Shown here piece after piece: positions 41,243-49,592 of a stretch of 64,000 nt of DNA. The DNA comes from CAZLCC01 sp964570845. Lineage in GTDB: Bacteria; Patescibacteriota; Saccharimonadia; Saccharimonadales; Saccharimonadaceae. A program made the position numbers and the translations under genes. Numbering within the stretch: position 1 is the first letter of the stretch; the number at the start of each line of letters is the position of its first letter. The notes under the pieces were generated by a model that worked only from the letters and a program-made list of their open reading frames with translations, searched no databases and had not been told where the DNA came from. The stretch is taken from assembly GCA_964570845.1 (NCBI GenBank), contig CAZMZB010000002.1, forward strand, positions 1-64,000. The letters are read 5' to 3'.

Positions 41243-41706
41243 TACTTTTTGAGAGTTCGTTTTGTATCTCGATCCTGATCGCGGCGTTTGATGGTTTGGC
41301 GTTTATCGTAGCGTTTCTTTCCCTTCCCTAGCGCAATAACAAGCTTAATGTGCTTCCCTCTTGTCAATAACCTCAAAGGAATAATTGTTAAGCCTTGTTT
41401 TTTTCGAGCGATAAGCTCATCAAGTTGTTTGCGGTGCGCGAGCAACTTGCGGGGATTGGTGTCAACACTTCTCTCGCCTTTTGCTTTTTGTTCGCTTGGT
41501 TTCACACTGAAGCTGGCGTTTGTGAGCCAAAGTTCACTGTCTTTAATTGTGGCGTACGATCCTTTTAATTGTACATGCCCGTCGCGCGCAGCACGGACTT
41601 CGCGACCATTGAGAACAATACCAACTGTCAACTCGTCACCAAGTTCATAATCAAATCTGGCGCGACGATTGGTAATTACTTTTGCTTGCGGTGATTTTTT
41701 AGCCAT
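41239..41706 (-). CDS. smpB: SsrA-binding protein SmpB
   Basis: 155 residues from ATG 41706. Works with tmRNA in ribosome rescue. Motifs: ITNRRARFDYEL, GIVLNGREVRAARDGHVQLKGSYA, LTNASFS, NPRKLLAHRKQLDEL, IIPLRLL, KLVIALGKGKKRYDKRQTIK with the basic tail. The in-frame ATG at 41718 overlaps the TACAAT -10 (41722-41717) and cannot be in the mRNA. The tmRNA gene is not in this window. Confidence 0.95.
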   Translation of the reverse strand: MAKKSPQAKVITNRRARFDYELGDELTVGIVLNGREVRAARDGHVQLKGSYATIKDSELWLTNASFSVKPSEQKAKGERSVDTNPRKLLAHRKQLDELIARKKQGLTIIPLRLLTRGKHIKLVIALGKGKKRYDKRQTIKRRDQDRDTKRTLKKY

Positions 41707-41748
41707 AATCTTATTCATTGTAACACTAGTAGAGAAGGTCTTAACAGA

Positions 41749-42810
41749 TTAAAGGGTATCAATGACTTTTTGTAGATTTTTCGCGGAGTTGTGCCAGCTG
41801 AATTTCTTTGCTTGACCCAATCCTTTTTGAATAACTTCTCTTCTCATCTTACTGCTCTCAAGAGTCTTTATTTGTTTTGAAAAAGCTTTTTCAGAGTGGG
41901 CTGAGAAATAGAGCGCGGCGTCGCCACCTACTTCATGAAATATTTCCGTGTTCGCGCAAACTACTGGTACGCCCTTGACCATCGCTTCGATAATAGGCAG
42001 ACCAAAGCCTTCGGCGGTTGAGGCAGTAGCAAGTGCAGTCGCTGAGCTAAGAAGATTATCATATTCTTTGTCACTTATTCCGTTATGGAATATCACCCTT
42101 GCATTTTTGGGAATGATTTTTTTAAGCTCTTTCTCTCGGCTGGGCGATATTTTACTAAGAAGATGCAAGGTATAGCTTGGCAAGTATTCCATCCCCTTTA
42201 TGAGTATCCCAACGTTTTTATACGGCATAAAGGATCCCATATAGAGGATATCTTTTTTCTTTGTTTTTCCAATGTTTAGTTTTTTTGCTTTATTATTTGG
42301 GGCGTTTGAAACAACAAAAACGGGTTTTTTAGTGAAATTATGCTCCAAAATTTCTTTTTTAGACGTCTCGCTGACGGTTGCAACTGCATCGGCAGATTTT
42401 AAGAGTAGTTTTTGTGGCCAATAGGCTTGATGATAGAGCCACCACGCGCTACGCACAAACCGCGGCAAATGCGTTGGTGGTTTGGGGTTTTTGTAGTAGA
42501 TAAGATCTTGCACAGTTAGGATGAGCTTATATTTTCTGCCTAAAAAGCCCATGGTTTGCAGAGGACTAAATACAACATCTGCGTTAAGTCTGTTTAATGT
42601 GTGCGCAATAAAAAGCTCTTTTAGTGAAAGTGGATCGTTTAATTTTATATAAGGCACACCTTTGGGCAGTAGCTTCAATTGCCTTTCGTCATGGATAATC
42701 ATCGTGACTGATTGTAGCTTTGCAAAAGCTTCAGTAAGACTAGCGGTGTAACGACTTATTCCATCGTAATAGTCGGTTCTCACCCATCGAGCGTCGATGA
42801 ATATTTTCAT
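41749..42810 (-). CDS. GT4-family glycosyltransferase
   Basis: 353 residues, GT-B fold. N-terminal RTDYYDGISRYTASL, middle ILYMGSFMPYKNVGILIKG, and C-terminal nucleotide-sugar site STAEGFGLPIIEAMVKGVPVV, typical of GT4 enzymes. Acceptor unknown; the divergent neighbour is also GT4, suggesting envelope glycolipid or polysaccharide synthesis. TGC-TACAGT extended -10 ends 7 nt before the ATG (leaderless). Confidence 0.9.
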   Translation of the reverse strand: MKIFIDARWVRTDYYDGISRYTASLTEAFAKLQSVTMIIHDERQLKLLPKGVPYIKLNDPLSLKELFIAHTLNRLNADVVFSPLQTMGFLGRKYKLILTVQDLIYYKNPKPPTHLPRFVRSAWWLYHQAYWPQKLLLKSADAVATVSETSKKEILEHNFTKKPVFVVSNAPNNKAKKLNIGKTKKKDILYMGSFMPYKNVGILIKGMEYLPSYTLHLLSKISPSREKELKKIIPKNARVIFHNGISDKEYDNLLSSATALATASTAEGFGLPIIEAMVKGVPVVCANTEIFHEVGGDAALYFSAHSEKAFSKQIKTLESSKMRREVIQKGLGQAKKFSWHNSAKNLQKVIDTL

Positions 42811-42851
42811 AATTATTACTGTAGCATCGAAATGATATAATAGTCCAAACT

Positions 42852-44030
42852 ATGAAAATTTTAATTGCTTCAGACCTTTATTGGCCGACCATTAATGGTG
42901 TGGCTTCTTTTAGTCGAAACTTAGCACAAGGACTCGCTAAAAAGGGCCACGAAGTAGTGGTAATTGCCCCTAGCCAAACAGGAAGAGGTTATGAAGAATA
43001 TGATAAAAATTATGTGGTGAAGCGTACGATGGCGCTACCTTTTCCGTTCTATCAAAATTTTCGGATTTCTGTAACGCCACAGCGTGAGGTAAAAAAGATC
43101 ATTGAAGATTTTGAGCCGGATGTGATTCATATTCAAAGTATGCTTGGTATTGGTCGTGCTGCACTAATGACGGGTAAAAAGCAGAATATTCCGGTCGTAG
43201 CAACGAACCACGCTATGCCAGACAATTTAATTGAAAATATGCGCCTTTTGGCACCATTTGCACGACCGATTAATTACATTTTGAAAAATTATGGGGCACG
43301 CTTTCATAGTAATGCGGATTACCTCACCTCTCCAACCCAGTCTGCAATTGATATCTACAAAGACGACTTAAGAGATGTTGATATTCCTGTTGAAGCAGTG
43401 TCAAATGGAATTGATTTAAGTCGCTTTTCCCCGGGGAAGATTTCTCCTGAGTTAAGAAAAAAATACGGATTGCCAGATGACAAAACACCTATTATCACCT
43501 ATCTTGGAAGGCTTGATAGTGAGAAGCATTTGCCGGTTTTACTTCATGCGGCGCGGCGAGTGTTTGATGAAATCAATGGGCATTTGCTTATTATCGGACA
43601 TGGCAATGAAACTGAGTATTTAAAGTTGCTCGCGACGCAACTTGGCATAGAAAAGCGAACGACGTTTACTGGTCGTGTGAGTGATGAGGATGTAACGAAA
43701 TTACAAAAAGCTGGATCTGTTTTTTGTATGCCCTCCCCTGCTGAGCTTCAGTGTATTGCGTGTCTTGAGGCAATGGCATCAGGAGCACCTATTGTTGTCG
43801 TTGATGCTGGAGCAGTGCATGAATTGTGTGATGAAGGAGAGAATGGTTTTGTGTGCGAGACAGATAATGATGCTGATATGGCAGAGAAAATTATCGGTGT
43901 GCTAAAAGATAAAAAAACACATGCTGCGATGAGTAAAAAAAGTATTGAAATCGCTAAAACACATGATATCAAGCAGACACTCAAGCGGTTTGAAGAAATT
44001 TATCAGCAGCTTATTGATAAATATCCTTGA
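42852..44030 (+). CDS. GT4 glycosyltransferase, glycolipid-synthase-like
   Basis: 392 residues. N-terminal SDLYWPTINGVASFSRNLAQGLAKKGHEV with the Gly-rich acceptor loop, DVIHIQSMLGIGRAAL, ITYLGRLDSEKHLPVLLHA, and SPAELQCIACLEAMASGAPIVVVDAGAVHEL. The overall pattern resembles diacylglycerol glucosyltransferases and mannosyltransferases of GT4. TGATATAAT ends 10 nt before the ATG. Divergent from the other GT4 gene with a 41-nt shared promoter region. Confidence 0.9.
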   Translation: MKILIASDLYWPTINGVASFSRNLAQGLAKKGHEVVVIAPSQTGRGYEEYDKNYVVKRTMALPFPFYQNFRISVTPQREVKKIIEDFEPDVIHIQSMLGIGRAALMTGKKQNIPVVATNHAMPDNLIENMRLLAPFARPINYILKNYGARFHSNADYLTSPTQSAIDIYKDDLRDVDIPVEAVSNGIDLSRFSPGKISPELRKKYGLPDDKTPIITYLGRLDSEKHLPVLLHAARRVFDEINGHLLIIGHGNETEYLKLLATQLGIEKRTTFTGRVSDEDVTKLQKAGSVFCMPSPAELQCIACLEAMASGAPIVVVDAGAVHELCDEGENGFVCETDNDADMAEKIIGVLKDKKTHAAMSKKSIEIAKTHDIKQTLKRFEEIYQQLIDKYP

Positions 44031-44063
44031 AGTCTACTTTAAGTTTGCTTAAAAATAAGGTGG

Positions 44064-44915
44064 CTAAGGCGCGATATTGAGAAAGTTTCTTATTGCTCGA
44101 GCAGCAAAGTCCGGTGCTTCGTAATGGATAAGGTGTCCAGTGCGAGGCTCGACTTCCAACTTGGTATTTTTTATTTTTTTGACCAGCTGTTCTTGGTGTT
44201 TGAGTTTTGCAATGCCGTCTTTTGCTCCCGCGATTAAAAGCGTCGGTATAGTTATTTCTTGTGCCGAATCTCCTATAGATGAAAGAACCGAAGCCTTAAA
44301 TGATTCTTTCATCACCGTCTTGTTGGCATATGAGCTGAAATGAGTTAAGTGTTTGGCGTGGATTTCTTTTCTGAGGTTCTTATCCTTCGTTTTTGCGAGG
44401 TAGACACTAATGGCAAAAACACTTGGTTTATTGGAGAAATAAACTCTTGAAATATTTTCTGGCAGTGCGGTACCAAATTGGTAATATATTTCACTAAGTA
44501 TGCGGTTAATGACGCTTTGTTTTTTGGCAATTGGGTTAATGAGGATTAATTTTTGAATATTTTTCGGACTATCTTTTGCGGTAGTTGCAGCAACGATCGA
44601 GCCAAAAGAGTGGCCAAGTAAGATACTATTTTTTGGAATAATTTTGTTGATAAAAGCTTTTACAAAAGCATTATAGCCAGCAATATCATGCTTGTGATGA
44701 GTCATTGGGGTTGATTCATTAAAGCCTGGAAGATCAGGAATGATAAAGGTTATTTCGGGTGCGGCGCGCACAATATCTTCCAGTCCGTGATGAGTGCCGC
44801 GAAAGCCATGGAGTGCGAAAACGATAGGAGCGTTTTTTTGCTTGCTTTGATAGTGCCAATAAAAAACAGTGCTGCCATAGATTTCTGTTTTGTGTTTTGT
44901 AATAGTGTGACTCAT
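44064..44915 (-). CDS. Alpha/beta hydrolase
   Basis: 283 residues. Oxyanion HGFRGTHHG, nucleophile elbow LLGHSFGSIVAA (Ser), a helical cap (about 140-210), Asp in IAGAKDGIAKL and His in RTGHLIHYE. Substrate unknown. TATACT ends 6 nt before the ATG. Followed on the same strand by the glycosylase gene upstream (14 nt gap at 44915-44930). Confidence 0.88.
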   Translation of the reverse strand: MSHTITKHKTEIYGSTVFYWHYQSKQKNAPIVFALHGFRGTHHGLEDIVRAAPEITFIIPDLPGFNESTPMTHHKHDIAGYNAFVKAFINKIIPKNSILLGHSFGSIVAATTAKDSPKNIQKLILINPIAKKQSVINRILSEIYYQFGTALPENISRVYFSNKPSVFAISVYLAKTKDKNLRKEIHAKHLTHFSSYANKTVMKESFKASVLSSIGDSAQEITIPTLLIAGAKDGIAKLKHQEQLVKKIKNTKLEVEPRTGHLIHYEAPDFAARAIRNFLNIAP

Positions 44916-44929
44916 AGCATCAGTATAAA

Positions 44930-45508
44930 TTATTTTTTTGAAACAAATGGCGAATCAACGATATAAAAACGAAGCAACTCATCAACGCCTTTTGAGATGC
45001 CGACACGCGGGGCGAGCATAATGTCTTTAATTGAAGTGTTTCCGCCCCCAACTATTTTTAACGGGTCTCGCTGAAGATTATGACCATAAAGATTATTTTT
45101 TATCGCCAGAGCCTGGGCTAATTTGGCGGGACCGTTAGTGAGTTGTTTTTCATCGTTTGTTTTTCTGAGGCGCTTCATTCTTTCAATACCTTTTATCGGC
45201 TCAGCGGCTCGGATAAGCACCCCTTCTCCCCGACCAGCTGGTCCGGCAGTGACATTAAAGCACCAGTGCATACCATAGGTGAAATAGACATACGTTAGGC
45301 CAGCCTTACCAAACATAATTTCATTTCGCTTGGAGATGCCATTGAATGTGTGGCTGGCTGGGTCGTCTTGGTGATAAGCTTCAGTTTCGACAATTTTTAC
45401 CTCTAAAATAGTGCCGTCCTCAAGCGTTCTGACGATATGTGCACCGAGTAGATAGCGAGCCGCTTCGGGAGAATTTTGTAAATATTCAGGGTCGATGAGA
45501 TTGATAAT
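44930..45508 (-). CDS. 3-methyladenine DNA glycosylase (AAG/MPG), non-AUG start
   Basis: 192 residues if started at ATT 45508. The first ATG (45316) would give only 128 residues and drop the catalytic glutamate. The same frame extends 64 codons upstream without stops, reading DPEYLQNSPEAARYLLGAHIVR, VETEAY (catalytic Glu at about 43, 45374-45388) and DDPASHTFNGISKRNEIMFG, exactly as in the AAG family, until a TAA at 45526-45524. No ATG/GTG/TTG lies in that part. AAAGGA is 6 nt before ATT 45508, the best start. Excises alkylated purines. Residues from 65 on include YVYFTYGMHWCFNV and GEGVLIRAAEP. Confidence 0.8.
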   Translation of the reverse strand: MINLIDPEYLQNSPEAARYLLGAHIVRTLEDGTILEVKIVETEAYHQDDPASHTFNGISKRNEIMFGKAGLTYVYFTYGMHWCFNVTAGPAGRGEGVLIRAAEPIKGIERMKRLRKTNDEKQLTNGPAKLAQALAIKNNLYGHNLQRDPLKIVGGGNTSIKDIMLAPRVGISKGVDELLRFYIVDSPFVSKK

Positions 45509-45638
45509 GAGAATTCCTTTATTTTAGTGAGAGCTTTTCGTTCCAAAGGTGCTATTTATACGTCCATGACTTAATCGAAATACTTTTTACTTACAAATCT
45601 CAGATAAGTCTATTTCTATTATACGCTAAAGCCAGCAC

Positions 45639-45666
45639 TTGATATCAGGAAGCTTTTTGCTATAAA
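45639..45666 (+). promoter_or_regulatory. Promoter of the 45689 gene
   Basis: TTGATA (45639-45644), 16-nt spacer ending in TGC, TATAAA (45661-45666). The ATG follows at 45689 with AAAGGAG between. Confidence 0.6.
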
Positions 45667-45688
45667 ATTAAGCACAAAAGGAGCAACT

Positions 45689-45922
45689 ATGGAAGACGAA
45701 CCAAAAGAACAAGGGTCCTCTGAATCTCGAGGCTGGGTTATGCACTTACCCGGTAAAGATGGTGAGGCTGGTGGGGGCGGATATATCACGCAAGAAGATT
45801 ATGAGGATCATCTAAGGGAGCCTAGAGTTGCGGCTCGGCTAAAACGCGTTCATGAAAAAGCTGAAAAACGACGTAAACTAGGCGGAAGAGTAGCTAGTCT
45901 TCCGTCAAAGAGTGTGCTTTAA
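45689..45922 (+). CDS. Small charged soluble protein
   Basis: 77 residues. An acidic N-terminus, a Gly-rich stretch (EAGGGGYITQEDYEDHL), then a basic helix (RLKRVHEKAEKRRKLGGR). AAAGGAG lies 6 nt before the ATG and a promoter is recognisable, so it is probably expressed. No family recognised. Confidence 0.6.
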   Translation: MEDEPKEQGSSESRGWVMHLPGKDGEAGGGGYITQEDYEDHLREPRVAARLKRVHEKAEKRRKLGGRVASLPSKSVL

Positions 45923-46038
45923 TATAGTGCCATTTTCTACCCAACCTCACGTTGGTAGGATAAGCTTCTATTCAGTATTTTTTCATTTCTAGAGTATCGT
46001 TGCTTTAAGAGTTCTGCAGATGTTCAGGATAGATAAGA

Positions 46039-46608
46039 TTAATAATCGATTCCTTCGTTAGCTAAAAATTTGTCATCAAAATGGTGTTTAATCTTCTTCA
46101 TTTCAGTGGCGATGTCGATGTATTCATAAAGCTCTTTAGGAAAATTTCTGCCCGTGAAACAAATGCTGGTTTTCTCAGAGCACTCTGTGAGGAGGGCTTT
46201 CATCTCTTCTTTTGAAAGGAGCCCATCATTAACAGCGTTGTTGATTTCATCGCAAATGACTAGGTCGTATTTACCACTTCTCACTCTTTCTAACGCGAAG
46301 TCATACGTAGCTTTCGCAGCAGCTTTATGTTCGGCTTCACTTATATTTTTAGCGCTGATATCACCAGCATTAAAAAAGCCTTTGCCCCCTTTATAAAACG
46401 TTAATTTTTCTTTATAAACTGGCAAAATCTTTTTAATAAACGTATGTTCGCCAACTTCCCAGTCCTTGATAAATTGAATATACGCAACTCGCCAGTCGCG
46501 TCCAAGCGCACGGCACATCAAGCCAATACTAGCGCTTGTTTTACCTTTGCTGTTGCCTGTATAAACAATAACAACACTCTTCTTTTGCTGATAATCTTCA
46601 AAAGCCAT
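46039..46608 (-). CDS. CobO/BtuR-family corrinoid adenosyltransferase-like ATPase
   Basis: 189 residues from ATG 46608. P-loop YTGNSKGKTSAS near residue 16, then SIGLMCRALGRDWRVAYIQFIK, LVICDEINNAVNDGLL (Walker B), CFTGRNFPKEL and a C-terminal MKKIKHHFDDKFLANEGIDY, all typical of the CobA/CobO/BtuR family that adenosylates cob(I)alamin. No B12-dependent enzyme or corrinoid gene is in the window, so salvage or another role is open. The upstream in-frame ATG overlaps TATAAT (46620-46615), which is 6 nt from the chosen ATG. Confidence 0.85.
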   Translation of the reverse strand: MAFEDYQQKKSVVIVYTGNSKGKTSASIGLMCRALGRDWRVAYIQFIKDWEVGEHTFIKKILPVYKEKLTFYKGGKGFFNAGDISAKNISEAEHKAAAKATYDFALERVRSGKYDLVICDEINNAVNDGLLSKEEMKALLTECSEKTSICFTGRNFPKELYEYIDIATEMKKIKHHFDDKFLANEGIDY

Positions 46609-46648
46609 AATTGCATTATACGCCAATAGTTAAAAGCGAGGAGTTTAC

Positions 46649-46677
46649 TTGACAAAATTGATTTATGTAGTTATAAT
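46649..46677 (+). promoter_or_regulatory. Perfect consensus promoter, leaderless
   Basis: TTGACA (46649-46654), 17-nt spacer, TATAAT (46672-46677), then 7 nt to the ATG at 46685. A textbook sigma-70 promoter firing at the start codon. Confidence 0.85.
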
Positions 46678-46684
46678 TTAAAGT

Positions 46685-47266
46685 ATGCATAATTATGTGC
46701 AGTACCTCAGCTCGCGCCGCGGAGTTTACAGCGGTTTTTGCGCTCTCGTGGCGCTCTTCGCTCTCATCTTGCTCTCGGGCACTATGGGACAATACAACAA
46801 CACGGAGTACGGTCAGATCAGCCAGAAGCTGGCAGACCAGATGTCCGTACAGCCCAGTGGGTTCGCTAACGAGGTCTACTTCGCTTCCGCGATTAATCCA
46901 GACGCAGGCTTCTTCATCAATCTGCCGTTCGGCATGATGGAGGTGCTCGCTTGGGGGATGCTCGCCGGCCTGCTGTGTCTCGCCGTGCTTGGCGTAATGC
47001 AGCGTTCATTCGCCATGGCGATACTCCCGGGTCTTGTCTTCATCGTTTCGGTGACGATGATCGGGCAGGAATGGTTTCGGGTCTATAACTACTCGTGGTA
47101 TACGGAAAACCCGGTAGCTGTAGCGGCAATCATCACTGGAGTGGCGTCAGTTGTACTGGCGGTTGTTGACCTTTTTAACCGCTGGCGGCCGACGATGATT
47201 CCACGAGCACCTGACGCGCCTCCGGCAGAGACGATTTCTCAAAGGAGGGATGCTGAGGTCAGTTAG
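46685..47266 (+). CDS. GC-rich orphan membrane protein
   Basis: 193 residues. Four hydrophobic segments (about 15-33, 80-100, 105-123, 140-162), an outside loop of about 45 residues (MGQYNNTEYGQISQKLADQMSV...), and a Pro-rich cytoplasmic tail (RAPDAPPAETISQ). GC and codon use differ from neighbours. It has its own perfect promoter and is followed by hairpins, so it forms a stand-alone unit between the CobO-like and glutaredoxin genes. No family recognised. Confidence 0.7.
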   Translation: MHNYVQYLSSRRGVYSGFCALVALFALILLSGTMGQYNNTEYGQISQKLADQMSVQPSGFANEVYFASAINPDAGFFINLPFGMMEVLAWGMLAGLLCLAVLGVMQRSFAMAILPGLVFIVSVTMIGQEWFRVYNYSWYTENPVAVAAIITGVASVVLAVVDLFNRWRPTMIPRAPDAPPAETISQRRDAEVS

Positions 47267-47320
47267 TTGCTTTAAGGCAACTCGATTTTGCCAGTTTTAT
47301 CGTTAAAAAACTGGTGAAGT

Positions 47321-47361
47321 ACCTAAGTTTTGAAAATAATTTTCAAGGTTTAGGTGCTTTT
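47321..47361. terminator. Bidirectional terminator
   Basis: ACCTAA (47321-47326) pairs with TTAGGT (47350-47355), with an inner TTTGAAAAT/ATTTTCAA stem, followed by GCTTTT. An additional stem CCAGTTTT (47291-47298) / AAAACTGG (47307-47314) lies just before. It sits between the convergent ends of the membrane-protein and glutaredoxin genes. Confidence 0.7.
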
Positions 47362-47617
47362 AGCTTAGTCTATGCTTTTTGAGCGCTTCGTCAATTTTTG
47401 GTCGATCAAAGCCTAAAATTATATCACCGCCAATATCAGTCACTGGTACGCCCTGAAAATTACCATTTATTTTTTCTAAAAGTTCTTTTTGAGCTGCTTC
47501 ATCTTTTTCAACGTCTTTATCAATGTAAGTAACATTTTTACTGTCGAGATATTGCTTTTCAGATCTGCAAAATCCGCACCAGGTTGTGCTATAAACGATT
47601 ACTTTTGGTTCTGCCAT
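47360..47617 (-). CDS. Glutaredoxin-like thiol oxidoreductase
   Basis: 85 residues, single thioredoxin-fold domain. Active site WCGFC at residues 13-17, cis-Pro in GVPVTDIGG, and ILGFDRPKIDEAL at the C-terminus. Close to NrdH/mycoredoxin-type glutaredoxins. AAAGGAG precedes the ATG; a TATAAT lies further upstream near 47650. Confidence 0.9.
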   Translation of the reverse strand: MAEPKVIVYSTTWCGFCRSEKQYLDSKNVTYIDKDVEKDEAAQKELLEKINGNFQGVPVTDIGGDIILGFDRPKIDEALKKHRLS

Positions 47618-47700
47618 TTCTTTTATACTCCTTTTTTCTAAACTACTCCTATTATACGCTATTGCTGAAGCTGCTTTACGCTGTTATAATTAGTGAGTAC

Positions 47701-47949
47701 ATGCCTAAAGTAAAAAGGTCGACCAAAGAAGATGTTTCTGAGGTTCCGTCGCCTGCGACGGTTCTTTTCTTGTTTGGCACTATTGCCGACACGACATGGC
47801 GCATGTTCGTCCCGATTGTTGGGTTGGCAATTCTCGGTGTGTGGCTGGATAATACAATTCACACTAAGCCGTGGTTAACCATGATCGGCATCATTATCGG
47901 CATGGTTGCCGCCTCGATACTCATTATTCGTCAGATAAATAAGGAATAA
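47701..47949 (+). CDS. AtpZ/AtpI-like ATP synthase accessory membrane protein
   Basis: 82 residues from ATG 47701, with TATAAT (47685-47690) 10 nt upstream; longer ORF starts precede the promoter. Two membrane spans (about 33-50 and 56-76) with the short WLDNTIHTKPWLTMIGIIIGMVAA pattern of AtpI/AtpZ. First gene of the atp operon; assists Fo ring assembly in other bacteria. Confidence 0.8.
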   Translation: MPKVKRSTKEDVSEVPSPATVLFLFGTIADTTWRMFVPIVGLAILGVWLDNTIHTKPWLTMIGIIIGMVAASILIIRQINKE

Positions 47950-47963
47950 AAAAATAAAGTAAT

Positions 47964-48791
47964 ATGATCGTTAATACATTTGCAGCACTGGATTTGCACG
48001 TTAGCATTAGCGCAGAGCCTCTGTTTATTCTGTGGGGTATTGCAATTACTAATGCTACAGTGACGGGTGCCGTTGGGGCGCTTATAACTTTTATGATGCT
48101 TTATTATGTGGCGCGTAAGGTTGGTCGCGGACAATATAATCGCTTTGTTGGTTTGGTGCAGTGGGCATTCGAGCTGCTGCAAGGGCAGATTAATGATGTC
48201 ATCCCAAATAAAGAACTGGCTCGCAAAGTTACACCGCTGGCAGTAACGATATTTTTCCTAGTGTTGATTAATTATTGGCTGAGTCTTATTCCTGGGCTTG
48301 AATCAATCAAGCTGAATGGGGTTCCACTTTTGCGTAGCGCAGCAGCTGACGTGAATTTTACGTTTGCATTAGCCATTATTTCGCTTGTGGTGGCACAAAT
48401 GTATGCCATAAAATATTTAGGTGCCTTCGGGAATGTGAAGCGTTATCTGCGCAATCCAATGAAAGATCCAGTCGGCGCGTTCGAAGGCTTTTTAGAGATC
48501 ATTGGTGAAATTTCACGTTATACTTCATTATCACTTCGTTTGTTTGGCAACGCTTTTGCGGGTGAGATTCTTCTTATAATTATTGCTATTCTGACGAGCT
48601 ATCTCTCAGTAGTTGTCTTGCCGGTATTCTTAGGCTTTGAGTTATTTATTGGCTTCATTCAAGCATATGTTTTCTTTGTGCTTACTATCATCTTCATTGC
48701 CCTTGCACAAGATGCCCATGCGCCTGATAGCGCCAAAAAACCTGAACATTCCCCCGCCGATACCGCTAATGTAGTCAGGCAGGTGGAATGA
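47964..48791 (+). CDS. atpB: ATP synthase subunit a
   Basis: 275 residues, five or six membrane spans. Proton half-channel subunit of Fo; the essential Arg is in SLSLRLFGNAFAGE (about residue 194). The motif LINYWLSLIPGLESI and the C-terminal FIGFIQAYVFFVLTIIFIA are typical. The C-terminal tail after the last span is hydrophilic (HAPDSAKKPEHSPAD). Ends in TGA. Confidence 0.96.
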   Translation: MIVNTFAALDLHVSISAEPLFILWGIAITNATVTGAVGALITFMMLYYVARKVGRGQYNRFVGLVQWAFELLQGQINDVIPNKELARKVTPLAVTIFFLVLINYWLSLIPGLESIKLNGVPLLRSAAADVNFTFALAIISLVVAQMYAIKYLGAFGNVKRYLRNPMKDPVGAFEGFLEIIGEISRYTSLSLRLFGNAFAGEILLIIIAILTSYLSVVVLPVFLGFELFIGFIQAYVFFVLTIIFIALAQDAHAPDSAKKPEHSPADTANVVRQVE

Positions 48792-48831
48792 TATATAATA
48801 ATAAAAGTATAAATAAAGGAGAAATATAACT

Positions 48832-49044
48832 ATGCAAGAACTAGCATTTGGACTAGCTTATGCCCTTCCTGCCCTTGGCGCAGCGATTGGTATTGGACTC
48901 ATTGGTAACGGAGCTTTAGGTGCACTTGGACGCAACCCGGAAAAATTAAAAGATATTCGTTCACTCATGATTTTAGCAATCGTCTTCGCTGACTCACTGG
49001 CTATTATCGGTATCGTTGTAGCGATTATCGCCAAGTTCCTATAG
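48832..49044 (+). CDS. atpE: ATP synthase subunit c
   Basis: 70 residues, two membrane helices joined by the polar GRNPEKL loop. The ion-binding carboxylate is Asp54 (VFADSLAI), as in E. coli, not Glu, and the Na+-site Gln/Ser pattern is not seen, so a proton-coupled ring is likely. AAAGGAGA precedes the ATG. Confidence 0.96.
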   Translation: MQELAFGLAYALPALGAAIGIGLIGNGALGALGRNPEKLKDIRSLMILAIVFADSLAIIGIVVAIIAKFL

Positions 49045-49051
49045 GAGTAAC

Positions 49052-49588
49052 ATGGAGATATTGACGCAATTTGCTGCTAGTAGTGGAGGTGGAGATAATC
49101 TTTTCGCTGCTATAGGTATTGATTGGAAAATATTAATTTTGCAAATGATATCTTTCTTGGTGCTGGTGTGGCTGCTTGCGAAGTTTGTTTATCCTATTTT
49201 GATGAAAACAATTGACGATCGCCAGGAAGCGATTGAGCAAAGTGCGAAAGCAGCGGCCGAGGCCGAAACTCACGCAAAAGAGGCTGAGGAGAATGTGAAG
49301 AAAGCTCTTAAAGAAGCTCGCAAAGAAGCTGATAGTATCGTAGCAACGGCGCATAAAGAAGCAGTTGCGATGGCTGCTGATGCTGAAGAAAAAGCTAAGA
49401 AACAGGCAAAGCACATCGTGAGTGAAGCTAAAGAGCAAATTGACCAAGATATTCGTGATGCCAAAAAAGCTTTAAGACAAGAAACAACAGAACTTGTGGC
49501 GCTTGCGACTGAAAAAATTGTGAAGCAAAAGGTTGATGCTAAGAAAGACAAGGCTTTGATTGAGTCTGCGCTTAAGGAGGCCGAGTAG
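49052..49588 (+). CDS. atpF: ATP synthase subunit b
   Basis: 178 residues. N-terminal membrane helix (about 28-48), then a long Ala/Lys/Glu coiled coil forming the peripheral stalk (EAETHAKEAEENVKKALKEA...). AGGAG lies 5 nt before the ATG, 7 nt after atpE. Confidence 0.94.
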   Translation: MEILTQFAASSGGGDNLFAAIGIDWKILILQMISFLVLVWLLAKFVYPILMKTIDDRQEAIEQSAKAAAEAETHAKEAEENVKKALKEARKEADSIVATAHKEAVAMAADAEEKAKKQAKHIVSEAKEQIDQDIRDAKKALRQETTELVALATEKIVKQKVDAKKDKALIESALKEAE

Positions 49589-49592
49589 TTTT

